DNA of 64,000 bases, from positions 665,490 to 729,489 of the forward strand of contig NZ_SNWA01000003.1 in the NCBI RefSeq assembly GCF_004361815.1, read 5' to 3'. Below are positions 1 to 8,053 of this stretch, one piece after another. Source of the stretch: Paraburkholderia sp. BL10I2N1 (GTDB lineage: Bacteria > Pseudomonadota > Gammaproteobacteria > Burkholderiales > Burkholderiaceae). The translations under genes were made by a program, and so were the position numbers. Below the pieces are notes generated by a model that was given only the letters and a program-made list of their open reading frames with translations, had not been told where the DNA came from and ran no database searches. The stretch's first letter is position 1; every line of letters starts with the position of its first letter.

Positions 1-67
1 CATTTGGAGCGCGGCCCCGCGAAAGCCAGGCATGAGGTAACACTAGAACTTTGAGGCACTTCCACCT

Positions 68-250
68 GTGTTCAAGCCTGACTCCAATGTAGAACCTGTC
101 GAGGATCTGACCGAGCCGGAACAGCGCCGCCGGCGCTCCGTTGACGAGAAGCCCGCAATAGTGCGCGAGGCCTTCGAGCGTGGGATGACCGTCTCTGGAA
201 CGGCCCGTCGCCATCAGGTCAATGCGAAGAAGCAACTCTCCCGCGCGTGA
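68..250 (+). pseudogene. IS66-type TnpA N-terminal fragment
   Basis: A 60-residue reading frame resembles the N-terminal helix-turn-helix part of the small IS66-family accessory protein TnpA: an arginine-rich start, then the pattern SVDEKPAIVREAFERG followed by TARRHQVN. In intact IS66 TnpA proteins (roughly 100-140 residues) this region is followed by a second helix and a basic tail; here the frame stops soon after the second helix. No TnpB or TnpC follows. It is best read as a broken mobile-element remnant at the edge of an accessory region. The family call rests on recognising the motif, not on a search. Confidence 0.55.
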
Positions 251-348
251 CGCTTACCCCAGTTACTCGAGAGACGGAGTCCTGCGACCGCGCTGATCGC
301 TGCACCGCTATTGCAAAACCCCACACTACCCTCCGCCGGGACGCAGAC

Positions 349-687
349 CTAGGCAGGAGCGAACACTACCGCTCCAACGTCACCGATGTGCGTAAAGCTC
401 CGAACAAACCGGTATGACTCTTCGCCAACTGTTATCCGGTTTACGCCGGCCTGCGTCAGCTCAAGTATCTCGTCGGCCACTGCCGCCGCAATGGCTCCGT
501 AACCAGTCAGTTCGTCGTCTTCGGCCGTTACGTGGCCGATGTAGACTGAACAGACTTCCCTATCGTGGCGCATCATGACGACGCACTTCCCCTCGTCAAG
601 CGAGAGCTCGAGGTACCCGGCCAGCGCCAGTAATGACGCCGGCGTCTGCCCCTGCGGGCCATAAACCAAACCAGAACCGGTAGCCAT
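349..687 (-). CDS. Hypothetical protein, 112 aa
   Basis: The ATG at 687 is preceded by a GGGGAC ribosome-binding-like stretch at good distance; a TTG at 705 is possible but less likely. The protein is acidic, soluble-looking and has no signal peptide or membrane segment. It reads MATGSGLVYGPQGQTP and then alternates strands and helices, with a central segment rich in D and E and the C-terminal stretch VGAVVFAPA. I do not recognise the family. The even composition and the plausible start suggest a real gene. Neighbours give no functional hint. Confidence 0.5.
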   Translation of the reverse strand: MATGSGLVYGPQGQTPASLLALAGYLELSLDEGKCVVMMRHDREVCSVYIGHVTAEDDELTGYGAIAAAVADEILELTQAGVNRITVGEESYRFVRSFTHIGDVGAVVFAPA

Positions 688-753
688 CTTGACGTCCCCA
701 ATCAACGGTGTCTATCCCGAACAGAAACTGGCCCCAAGGCGACCTTGGTTCCA

Positions 754-1029
754 CTATAAGCGCCCATGCTCCAATTCGGAATATATAGGAATACGTCCGC
801 CGAAAGGCAGGTTCTCAGACGTAAGCCAACAGAGTAGCTGCTCCAGAGTCCGCGCTTCATCAGCAAGATGCTCAAAGGTGGGAACACGCTCATCAGACTG
901 AATCTGGATACGGCGAAAACGACGTTTGCCGACTCGCATCAACGCATGCAAGACGGGCTGACGCGATGAGCTTCCGAGAGAGAGCATGCACCGCGTGTCA
1001 GGTGACGCCGGCCTCCCCGACCTGATCAC
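754..1029 (-). CDS. Possible small hypothetical protein, 91 aa
   Basis: This open frame encodes a basic N-terminal third and an acidic C-terminal part (PTFEHLADEARTLEQLLCWL). No domain is recognised. Overlapping frames of similar length exist on both strands, so coding status is uncertain. It is listed because the amphipathic C-terminal helix is protein-like and because the ATG lies at a gene-free position between the flanking minus-strand genes. Confidence 0.25.
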   Translation of the reverse strand: MIRSGRPASPDTRCMLSLGSSSRQPVLHALMRVGKRRFRRIQIQSDERVPTFEHLADEARTLEQLLCWLTSENLPFGGRIPIYSELEHGRL

Positions 1030-1059
1030 GGCAAGCGCGGAACCTTGACACGGCGGCTG

Positions 1060-1770
1060 TCAGAGCGTCAGCAATTCTGCCTTCATCCAGTCGTGAACGG
1101 CGCGACTTAACTCCTGTTGCGACGTGTCCTGGGAAGGGAATGCGGGACCGACGATTACCTCGATGTGTCCCGCCCCGTCAGGCCACCCCTTCGCTGGCCA
1201 GACTTTTCCGGCGTTGTGGACGACAGGGACGACCGGGGCACCGGTCGCGCACGCCAGACGAATACCGCCCGACGTCAGTCTCAACGGTGCGCCGTGCGGC
1301 ACTCGGGTGCCTTCCGGGAATATGACCACGACGTCGCCCTTCGCCAGCCGCTGAGCGCACTCCTGTGTCACTGCCAGATGTGCCTGGCGGGGCGAGCCAC
1401 GATTCAGGCTGACCATGTCAAGGCCACGCAGCACCCATCCGAAGAACGGAATACGCAGAAGGTCTTCCTTGAACACAAAGCTGATGCGTCGTGGAAACAG
1501 CGCGAGGAATGCCAGCGTCTCCCACGTGGATTCATGACGGCACAGGATTATTGATGGCCCTTCCGGGAGATGCTCGAGTCCTTCCACTGAACAGGTGATC
1601 CCGGGTAGCCAGCGCATTACGACAACCAGTGCACGACACCACTGCACCGCAAGCCAGTAGCGTCCGGACCTCCCGACGAAGGGGTATAGCACCAATATCC
1701 CTATCGAGTACAAGGTCCCGCTGCCAAGCAGGTAGACGATGAACACCAATTTGATGAACGTGGAGCGCAT
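1060..1770 (-). CDS. PlsC-type 1-acyl-glycerol-3-phosphate acyltransferase family protein
   Basis: Members of this family transfer an acyl chain to lysophosphatidic acid or a similar acceptor at the inner membrane. The sequence shows a hydrophobic N-terminal segment (LVFIVYLLGSGTLYSIGILV), the catalytic motif HESTWE (the HX4E variant common in Burkholderia PlsC homologues rather than HX4D), then FKEDLLRIPFFGW and the substrate-binding motif FPEGTR. At about 236 residues it has the usual length. I chose the ATG at 1770, directly before the membrane segment; an in-frame GTG at 1851 would add 27 residues. It may be a second, non-essential copy rather than the housekeeping plsC, given the accessory setting. 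It stands alone with no obvious operon partner. Confidence 0.82.
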   Translation of the reverse strand: MRSTFIKLVFIVYLLGSGTLYSIGILVLYPFVGRSGRYWLAVQWCRALVVVMRWLPGITCSVEGLEHLPEGPSIILCRHESTWETLAFLALFPRRISFVFKEDLLRIPFFGWVLRGLDMVSLNRGSPRQAHLAVTQECAQRLAKGDVVVIFPEGTRVPHGAPLRLTSGGIRLACATGAPVVPVVHNAGKVWPAKGWPDGAGHIEVIVGPAFPSQDTSQQELSRAVHDWMKAELLTL

Positions 1771-1909
1771 GGTGAACCGAATGAAATGGATGAGGCAGCG
1801 GGAGGTTTTCGTCGCTACCAATAGAGGCCGTGCGGTAGATGATATGTTCACGCGTTGGCATCACTGCTGTGGCCTGGCGCATCAGGAATGGGTAGCCGGT
1901 CGTTGCTTC

Positions 1910-2467
1910 TCAGCAACCTACGCTGGGAATGGAGGACACGCCCCCTTCTTCGAGATACATGCGGTCAAGCAACGGCGCTATCCCGAACATTGAGGCTTGC
2001 ACCTGGCCCCTCGCTCCCCAAAATTGAACCTGTCCGCATTGGCCGACGACAATCACTTCGCGAGCGCCACCTTCCAGATATCCTTTGACCCTCCGGTCGA
2101 TGTCCTGCGTCCGGTCGCTATCGAGAAGCACCTCGACACAGAGGTCAGGCACGAACGGCACGGGGTCGTCGCGGTCGAAACCGTCCCACTTGTCGCACGG
2201 CATCCAGACAACGTCAGGGATTCTGATACCGAATGACCGGGTCGTAACGGCCACTGACATGGCGGCGAGATGACCAATCTGTTCAGTCACGTGACAGAAA
2301 ATATCTGTGAGCACTATCTGGCGCCTTGCCGACGGGCGCGGGTTCATCACCAGTTCACCGTACTCGTCCAACTCGTACAACTGCCGCTGACCAGATTCTG
2401 CCTGTATGGCAAGGCGACGCCATGCGGCAAGCAATCCGGTGTGCTCCAGGAGAATCGGCACGTCCAT
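1910..2467 (-). CDS. Uma2 family (DUF820) putative endonuclease
   Basis: The 185-residue protein matches the Uma2/DUF820 pattern. There is an N-terminal YELDEYGELVMNP block, a central IRIPDVVWMP block carrying the first acidic residue, then PDLCVEVL carrying the second acidic position, and a conserved RRVKGYLEGGAREVIVV segment. These correspond to the PD-(D/E)XK nuclease core; the expected lysine pairing is less clear here because the residue after EVL is an aspartate-rich stretch. Uma2 proteins are abundant in cyanobacteria and scattered in proteobacteria, and their biological role is unknown. The gene is monocistronic here. A leftover of a mobile element is possible. Confidence 0.7.
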   Translation of the reverse strand: MDVPILLEHTGLLAAWRRLAIQAESGQRQLYELDEYGELVMNPRPSARRQIVLTDIFCHVTEQIGHLAAMSVAVTTRSFGIRIPDVVWMPCDKWDGFDRDDPVPFVPDLCVEVLLDSDRTQDIDRRVKGYLEGGAREVIVVGQCGQVQFWGARGQVQASMFGIAPLLDRMYLEEGGVSSIPSVGC

Positions 2468-3697
2468 GAGTTTCTCGCAGGGAAGATACTTAAGCGTATA
2501 CCCTCTAACCGCGATTTAACAATTATGTATGTGTGCGCCGCAGCATTGCCGCGGCTTTCGCGGCCGATGCCGTCATTGGTCTGTTTTGTTCATGCGAGAT
2601 GGCGGCGACCCGACCTGCGTTGGCTTTCGGACAGACGGGGATCCAGGCTCATCCTTTCTCAGACGGGCAGACCACGTCCCGATGAAGCCCGGATGTGGCC
2701 TTCGCAGCCCGGTTGCCTCTCGCCCGGGCGTGGCTGTTGCCGTGCTTTTGCTATTTTCATGACCGTGTGCGGTGAAACTGTCCATCTCCTTGCGAGGCGG
2801 GCCTTGGCGGTCTAAGGTTTAAGTGGTTTCTCAAGTTCGTTGTGCATCGCCGCATCGAGAGAGCGATGAGGAACGTCTCGCGGACTAGCGCGATGCAGAT
2901 CCTGCATCGCGTGACCGCACGGAGATGTTTTACCGCATGCTGGAAGCCTGCATCGCCGACGGAGCTCAGCGCCAGCGCCTTCGACGCGATCCAGGGTCCC
3001 CGGAATGAGCAAAACGAAACGACATTTCCCGATGGCGGGGCATCTGTTGCGCTGAGCGGTCCCGGTTTTCAGAGCCAAAGGCAATGTTAGCCTTCGGCGT
3101 ACCCGGCGGTAGGTACCTCACCGAGTGACCTGTGAGGCCGATTCTGGTTTCACTCGGGTAAGACGTTTTACTAGTGAGTCCTAATGAATCTTAAAACGCT
3201 TCGCCCACTATGGTGGGAAGAAGTTCGCCGCGCTTCTGTCGAAGACCGATATAGCTGACGCTCTCGTAGTTGCGGAGAGTATTCGAAACCCAATCCGTAA
3301 CCTGGCAATTGAACACTTGGGCAACCCGGCTCGCGTGGTCCCCTATAAGCGCGGGGTTGACGCCCGGGTCCCGGTTCGGGGCGAGAGCGAACCGAAGGAA
3401 CGACGTTGGCTTTTGAAGCGGCGCCATCCGTTGCATGTTTTACTCGAAGCCCAGCTATTGTGACGCCCGAGCCCTCATCACAAATCGTCATTCATTTAGA
3501 AGAAACCCGAAAGGCAGTCGTCGGCCGCGTCATATAACTCACGCGGAACGGACATTTTTCCAACCTGTGTTGGACACACAGCAAGCCTAACTTTCTCTCC
3601 GTTGTAACGCGCGGTAATACCAAGCAACGCCAGGTAAGCGACACATCGTGCGCGCTGCCGGTCGGCGTCCCTGTGTCAATCCCGTTTGGAGAGATCC
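2468..3697. other. About 1.2 kb without a convincing gene
   Basis: Several overlapping frames of under 120 codons exist on both strands, but none has a convincing start, ribosome-binding site and protein-like composition together. One plus-strand frame free of stops, 3188-3463, reads protein-like (FAHYGGKKFAALLSKTDIAD) but has no usable ATG, so it may be a decayed gene. A perfect hairpin sits at 2889-2911 and is listed separately. Confidence 0.6.
2889..2911. repeat. Perfect 10-bp inverted repeat with 3-nt loop
   Basis: CGCGATGCAG is followed by ATC and then CTGCATCGCG, a perfect 10-bp stem. There is no T run on either side, so it is not a standard intrinsic terminator. It lies in a gene-poor stretch. 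It could be a protein binding site, a transposon end or an RNA hairpin. Confidence 0.6.
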
Positions 3698-5680
3698 ATG
3701 AAGCGTGTCGAGAACGTCCCACGGAAACCCCTCTTGCAAGCCTTGCTGACGTGCAGCCTGGCCGCGCTCGCCGCTGGCGCGGCGCTTTACCCATCCATTT
3801 CCGCCAGTCAGCAGTCTGATGCAGCCTCCTTCCGGACGGCCTCGCCGATCAAGCATGTCATCGTGATAGTGGGCGAAAACCGTACCTTCGATCATGTGTT
3901 CGGCGCCTATACGCCGCGACGTGGGCAAACGGTGTCGAATCTGCTCTCCAAAGGCATCATCACGCAGGACGGCAAACCGGGGCCTAATTTCGCGGTAGCC
4001 GCGCAGTACACGGCCGACGCGGACAACCCCAACCGCTTCGAACTGAGCCCTGGGGGCAAGAAACTCTATACCGTACTGCCGGCACCCAACACCGGCTTTG
4101 TGGCGACCGCCGCGAGCGACACCAGTCCCCCGCCCTTCGCAACCCTTGCGGCGGCCAAGGCCGCTGAAGGGGCGACGCTCTTGCCACAGGACCTCGTGCA
4201 TCTGACGACCGGCGCGTCGGGCTTGCCGCAACTGGTACCGGATACACGCTTCGGCGCGAACACCTTCAACCTGCCGAACGGCCCATACCAGATCTCGCGC
4301 GTGGGACCGAACTACGATCAGTACATGAATAGCCCGGTGCACCGCTTCTATCAGAACTGGCAGCAGTCGGACTGTAACGTCTCTCATGCGACAGACGATA
4401 ATCCCAGCGGCTGCAAAATGGATCTGTTTGTGTGGGTCGAAACGTCGGTCGGCGCCAGCAAGAACGGCATGCCGAAGCCCGCCAACTTCACTGACCAGAC
4501 CACGGGTGAAGGATCGACGGCACTCGGCTACTACAACGTAAATACGGGCGACATGCCCTATTTCAACGAACTCGCACGTCACTATACGATCAGCGACAAC
4601 TACCACCAGCCGGTGATGGGCGGCACGGGTGCGAACAGCATCATGATCGGTACGGCCGATGCGCTCTACTACACCGACGGCAACGGTCATGCCACGACCC
4701 CGCCCGCCGATCAGATCGAAAATCCGCATCCGATGCCAGGCACCAACAATTGGTACACGCAGGACGGTTATTCGGGCGGAACCTACAGTAACTGCTCTGA
4801 CCCGAAGCAGCCTGGTGTAGGCGCGATCCGCCATTACCTCGGCTCGCTGCCCTATCACCCCGATCCGAACTGCGCGGCCAATACTTACTATCTGCTCAAC
4901 AACTACAACCCGGGCTATAACGGCGACGGCAGCGTGAATACAAGCAGCGCCTTCACGATTCCGCCTTCGCCGGTGCGCACGATCGCGGATTCGCTGCTGG
5001 CGAAAAACGTATCGTGGAAGTATTACGGCGAAGGCTGGAAGACCTTCGTCAGCAAATCCAAGAGCAGCGTCTACTGCAATATCTGCAACCCGTTCCTCTA
5101 TGAAACCGCGATCATGAGCAATCCGGCGCTTGTCGCCGCGCACTTGCAGGACACGACCGATCTCTATTCGGATATCGCGGCCGGGACCTTGCCGGCCGTG
5201 TCATTCGTCAAACCGGGCGGTCTGCTGGACGGGCATCCGGAATCGTCGAAGTTCGGGCTGTATGAGGCGTTCGTGCACAAGCTCGTCGATGCGGTCCAGG
5301 AAAAACCGGCGCTGTGGGCATCGACGGCGATCCTGATCACCACCGACGAAGGCGGCGGCTACTACGATTCGGGATACATCCAGCCGGTGGATTTCTTCGG
5401 CGACGGTCCGCGGATTCCGCTGATCGTAGTGTCGCCGTATTCGCGCGGTGGCCGCGTAGTGCATGAATATTCGGATCATGCGTCGATCGTCAAATTCATC
5501 GATCGAAACTGGTCGCTGTCTCCGATCACGCAGCGCAGTCGCGACAATCTGCCAAATCCGGTGCAGCTCTCAAGCAACCCGTACGTACCGGTCAACGCGC
5601 CGGCAATCAGTGACCTCTTCGACTCGTTCCGATTCGACCGAGATCAGGACAATCATCACAATGGCAATGGACCGGAGTGA
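3698..5680 (+). CDS. Exported phosphoesterase (alkaline/acid phosphatase-like, PF04185 family)
   Basis: This 660-residue protein belongs to the phosphoesterase family that includes bacterial phospholipase C and the acid phosphatase AcpA. The start is the ATG at 3698, behind GGAGAG at 3688-3693. A signal peptide is visible (basic KRVENVPRKP, then a hydrophobic AALAAGAALYPSISAS). The first metal-site motif is HVIVIVGENRTFDHVFG, where E, N and D are expected ligands. The second metal region near the C-terminus is ILITTDEGGGYYDSG, followed by GDGPRIPLIVVSPYSRGG and HEYSDHASIVKFIDRNW, all hallmark blocks of the family. It should act outside the cytoplasm, hydrolysing phosphate esters or phospholipids. 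The gene stands alone. Substrate cannot be told from the sequence. Confidence 0.87.
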   Translation: MKRVENVPRKPLLQALLTCSLAALAAGAALYPSISASQQSDAASFRTASPIKHVIVIVGENRTFDHVFGAYTPRRGQTVSNLLSKGIITQDGKPGPNFAVAAQYTADADNPNRFELSPGGKKLYTVLPAPNTGFVATAASDTSPPPFATLAAAKAAEGATLLPQDLVHLTTGASGLPQLVPDTRFGANTFNLPNGPYQISRVGPNYDQYMNSPVHRFYQNWQQSDCNVSHATDDNPSGCKMDLFVWVETSVGASKNGMPKPANFTDQTTGEGSTALGYYNVNTGDMPYFNELARHYTISDNYHQPVMGGTGANSIMIGTADALYYTDGNGHATTPPADQIENPHPMPGTNNWYTQDGYSGGTYSNCSDPKQPGVGAIRHYLGSLPYHPDPNCAANTYYLLNNYNPGYNGDGSVNTSSAFTIPPSPVRTIADSLLAKNVSWKYYGEGWKTFVSKSKSSVYCNICNPFLYETAIMSNPALVAAHLQDTTDLYSDIAAGTLPAVSFVKPGGLLDGHPESSKFGLYEAFVHKLVDAVQEKPALWASTAILITTDEGGGYYDSGYIQPVDFFGDGPRIPLIVVSPYSRGGRVVHEYSDHASIVKFIDRNWSLSPITQRSRDNLPNPVQLSSNPYVPVNAPAISDLFDSFRFDRDQDNHHNGNGPE

Positions 5681-5862
5681 CGGCGGCTCCGGCTGGTGGC
5701 CGTTCTGAACAGATTTGAACCAGGCGGGCAAGTGGCGAATTCCGCGGCAGTGCGAGCGGCTCTGTCGCGGAAAAATGCTGGTCCACGCGTTAGCCACTTC
5801 AGGTTCGCTTCTGGCGGATCGCGACGATCACGGTCGGTCGGATCCACCGGAACTGACCTGGC

Positions 5863-6657
5863 TCATGGCTTCGTGCTCGCGTGCTGGTTGCGGAACGCTG
5901 CCTCTCCGGCGTCCGACACCTCGACCCACTTTTTGTCGGGCGCTGCGTCTGCGACATAGCTGTCGTGCCAGTTCCACCACTTGTAGGTTGCGGTCTGAGG
6001 ATAGCCCTCGGGCGAGTCCTCCCAGACCTCCTGCCGGCCCAGCGGTGTAATGTCGAGGTAGTTCCAGGTGCTCCCCATCTGTTCGTCGCCGCGGTTGTTG
6101 ATAAAGTAGGTGCGAAACACGCGGTCGCCGTCGCGGTAGAACACGTTCGTGCCGTGCCATTCGCCGACGCCGAAATCGGTGTCGAAGCTGTCCGTGAGGG
6201 TGAACCACGGGATCTCCCAGCCCATCCGCGCCTTCAGCCGCGCGATGTCCGCCTGAGGCGCACGCGAGACGAAGACGAGCGTGGTGTCACGGGCGTTCAG
6301 GTGGGCGACATGGGCGACCTGGTCGGCCACCATGGAGCAGCCACGGCAAGCGTGGTCGGGCCAGCCGAACACGCCCGGCTCGAAGAAGGCGCGGTAGACG
6401 ATCAGCTGATGCCGACCGTCGAACAGGTCGAGCAGGCTGGCCTTGCCCGCCGGCCCCTCGAACGCATACGCCGTCTCCACGGCCATCCACGGCATTCGCC
6501 GACGCTCAGCGGCCAGGGCGTCACGGGCGCGGGTCTGGGTCTTTTCCTTCACGAGCAGCTGCTCGCGGGCCGCCTCCCACGCCTGCGGTGACACCACCGG
6601 TGGTGTGCGCATGGCAGGCTGTCCGTCTTTCCGTCCGTTCCCGGCTGATGTAGTCAT
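5863..6657 (-). CDS. DUF899 family thioredoxin-fold protein
   Basis: The 264-residue protein carries the DUF899 pattern. There is an N-terminal SPQAWEAAREQLLVKEKTQT block, then RRRMPWMAVETAYAFEGPAG, the redox-like stretch HACRGCSMVADQ with a CxxC pair, SRAPQADIARLKARMGW, and the C-terminal WNWHDSY. The family is annotated only by analogy with thioredoxins; function is not established. The start is the ATG at 6657, preceded by AGGAGA at an ideal distance. It is monocistronic, with no redox partners adjacent. The typical length of the family is 230-270 residues, so the gene is intact. Confidence 0.83.
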   Translation of the reverse strand: MTTSAGNGRKDGQPAMRTPPVVSPQAWEAAREQLLVKEKTQTRARDALAAERRRMPWMAVETAYAFEGPAGKASLLDLFDGRHQLIVYRAFFEPGVFGWPDHACRGCSMVADQVAHVAHLNARDTTLVFVSRAPQADIARLKARMGWEIPWFTLTDSFDTDFGVGEWHGTNVFYRDGDRVFRTYFINNRGDEQMGSTWNYLDITPLGRQEVWEDSPEGYPQTATYKWWNWHDSYVADAAPDKKWVEVSDAGEAAFRNQHASTKP

Positions 6658-7481
6658 GTTGCAATCTCCTGATCTGGGCTAATTCCCGCACCGCGTGGCT
6701 GTAGCGCGATTTCATTCGCTGCTCATCGCTCGTTGTTGGCTGTGAGATAGCTTGTCACGGGAAATTGAACGTTGGGAGTAACAAGTGTGGCGGTATTCCG
6801 ATGGAGTCGCTGACGACAGCCGCGACGCGTGGGCCCGAAGCGGGTGATCCCGCGGCGCGTTGAAGCGCGTGGCGAGTTCGTCTGCCGGAAGCGGGCGATG
6901 AGGTTCAGAGCTGCTCCGGCGCGACAGTCGACTCGCGCCAGTTCGGCGATGTCGCTCGACATTGCGGCCCTGCTGGCCGGCCCTGATCTCGTGTAGATGC
7001 CAGGACAGGTCTGATTTTTTTGCGGATCGTACCGTCATCTTTACCCCGAACCCTTTCGTGGCAGCCTATCTCAGAATGCGTCGAGTCTTCAACGCACGTA
7101 TTTACTCTGTACAGCCAAGTTTCAGGTTGACGTTGTCCTGAGCGCCCGATTAAAATCCGTCCGTCTTCACAAAAGGGGCTAGTGCCTTGGACAGTTTCAG
7201 TAGTCGATCTTCGAACAGTTTGATTGCCTGACCGGCAGAACGTCCGCTAGCCTCATTCAGCCACCGTTCTGCCAGCAGGCAAACGGTGCGCGTCGCAGTA
7301 GTTTTCAGTACCGCTCCCGTACCCTCCATTTCAGCGCCGCTTCGGCACGCATGATTGCGTCCGTCCGTACGGCCAGTTTCCTGAGCCCGACTCGGGGCCA
7401 TGCTCGCATGCGTCCGCAGGTTTATCCCTGCGGGCGCATGAACAGACACGCCCGTGCACAACGCACCGGAAAGGAGATGTC
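6658..7481. other. Intergenic region of about 820 bp without a supported gene
   Basis: Short frames occur on both strands. One minus-strand frame, 7150-7461, ends in a helical-looking stretch (GQAIKLFEDRLLKLSKALAPFV) but its start is unconvincing and no family is recognised. The right end leads into the mgtA leader region. Confidence 0.5.
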
Positions 7482-7568
7482 ATGCCTGACAGTGACTTAT
7501 GGTCTTTACGCCGCTTACGTTCTTTTTGCCCGATGGATTCCTGCATGCGTTCGCCGTCACTTGCCTGA
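7482..7568 (+). CDS. Candidate leader ORF 1 upstream of mgtA, 28 aa
   Basis: The ATG at 7482 follows AAGGAG (7471-7476), one of the strongest ribosome-binding sites in the window. The frame encodes MPDSDLWSLRRLRSFCPM and ten more residues before TGA at 7568. It is too short for a known domain. Its value is positional: it lies about 490 bp before mgtA and in the same orientation, with a second candidate leader ORF between them. It could be a regulatory uORF or a chance frame. Confidence 0.35.
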   Translation: MPDSDLWSLRRLRSFCPMDSCMRSPSLA

Positions 7569-7645
7569 CTGTTTGAGCGTTGCCGTGCAGGCGCCCCGGC
7601 GACCTCAATCAATCAGTCGGGCTCTGACCCGAACGGAGAAACCGC

Positions 7646-7807
7646 ATGTATTTCGCCCTTCTCGTACCACAACTGCCACAGGTTCGCGAGCCGCATACGT
7701 ATCGCGAAGCACCGTTGGCACTCGCACCGCAAACGCCTGCCACACCGTCGGCACGATGGTGGGCAGCGGCCAAGGCTCTGCTCCGGCCAGCAGCACGTCC
7801 AGTCTGA
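7646..7807 (+). CDS. Candidate proline-rich leader ORF 2 upstream of mgtA, 53 aa
   Basis: The ATG at 7646 follows GGAG at 7635-7638. The frame runs 53 codons with nine prolines (MYFALLVPQLPQVREP, later APQTPATP, ending LLRPAARPV). In enterobacteria, mgtA is preceded by a short proline-containing leader peptide (MgtL) whose translation sets Rho-dependent termination; this ORF has the same position and a similar proline bias but no sequence similarity that I can see. It ends 246 bp before the mgtA start, leaving room for a regulatory RNA fold. Role in regulation is inference. Confidence 0.42.
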   Translation: MYFALLVPQLPQVREPHTYREAPLALAPQTPATPSARWWAAAKALLRPAARPV

Positions 7808-8053
7808 TCCCGGCGTCGACAGCGCGCCCGTCGTAGCGAAGCAATCCGGACGCTGTCGCGTTTTCAAATGTTGTCTGCTTCGTTCGGGTGGCACCGGCGT
7901 CGACCGCGCCATCCGACGGTGGCAGCCCGACAGCGGGTGCGGATCCCTGATATCTGCAGGCTTGCTGACGGGCGCGGAACACGCCGAGCCGCGCATTACC
8001 CCACCTTGAAAAACGCATGCAATTCACTGCCCGCGGAACATCAGGAAGAACCC

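Noticed and set aside
3188..3463. Stop-to-stop open frame of about 91 codons in the gene-poor stretch
   Set aside because: It reads protein-like, but no start codon with a ribosome-binding site exists at its front and no family is recognised, so I did not list it as a gene.
3587..5143. 518-codon open frame on the minus strand opposite the phosphoesterase gene
   Set aside because: Arginine/valine-rich antisense of a high-GC gene; no domain, no ribosome-binding site, and the plus strand has clear family motifs.
7150..7461. Minus-strand 103-codon frame with a helical C-terminal end
   Set aside because: Overlapping frames of similar length, no good start and no homologous motif.
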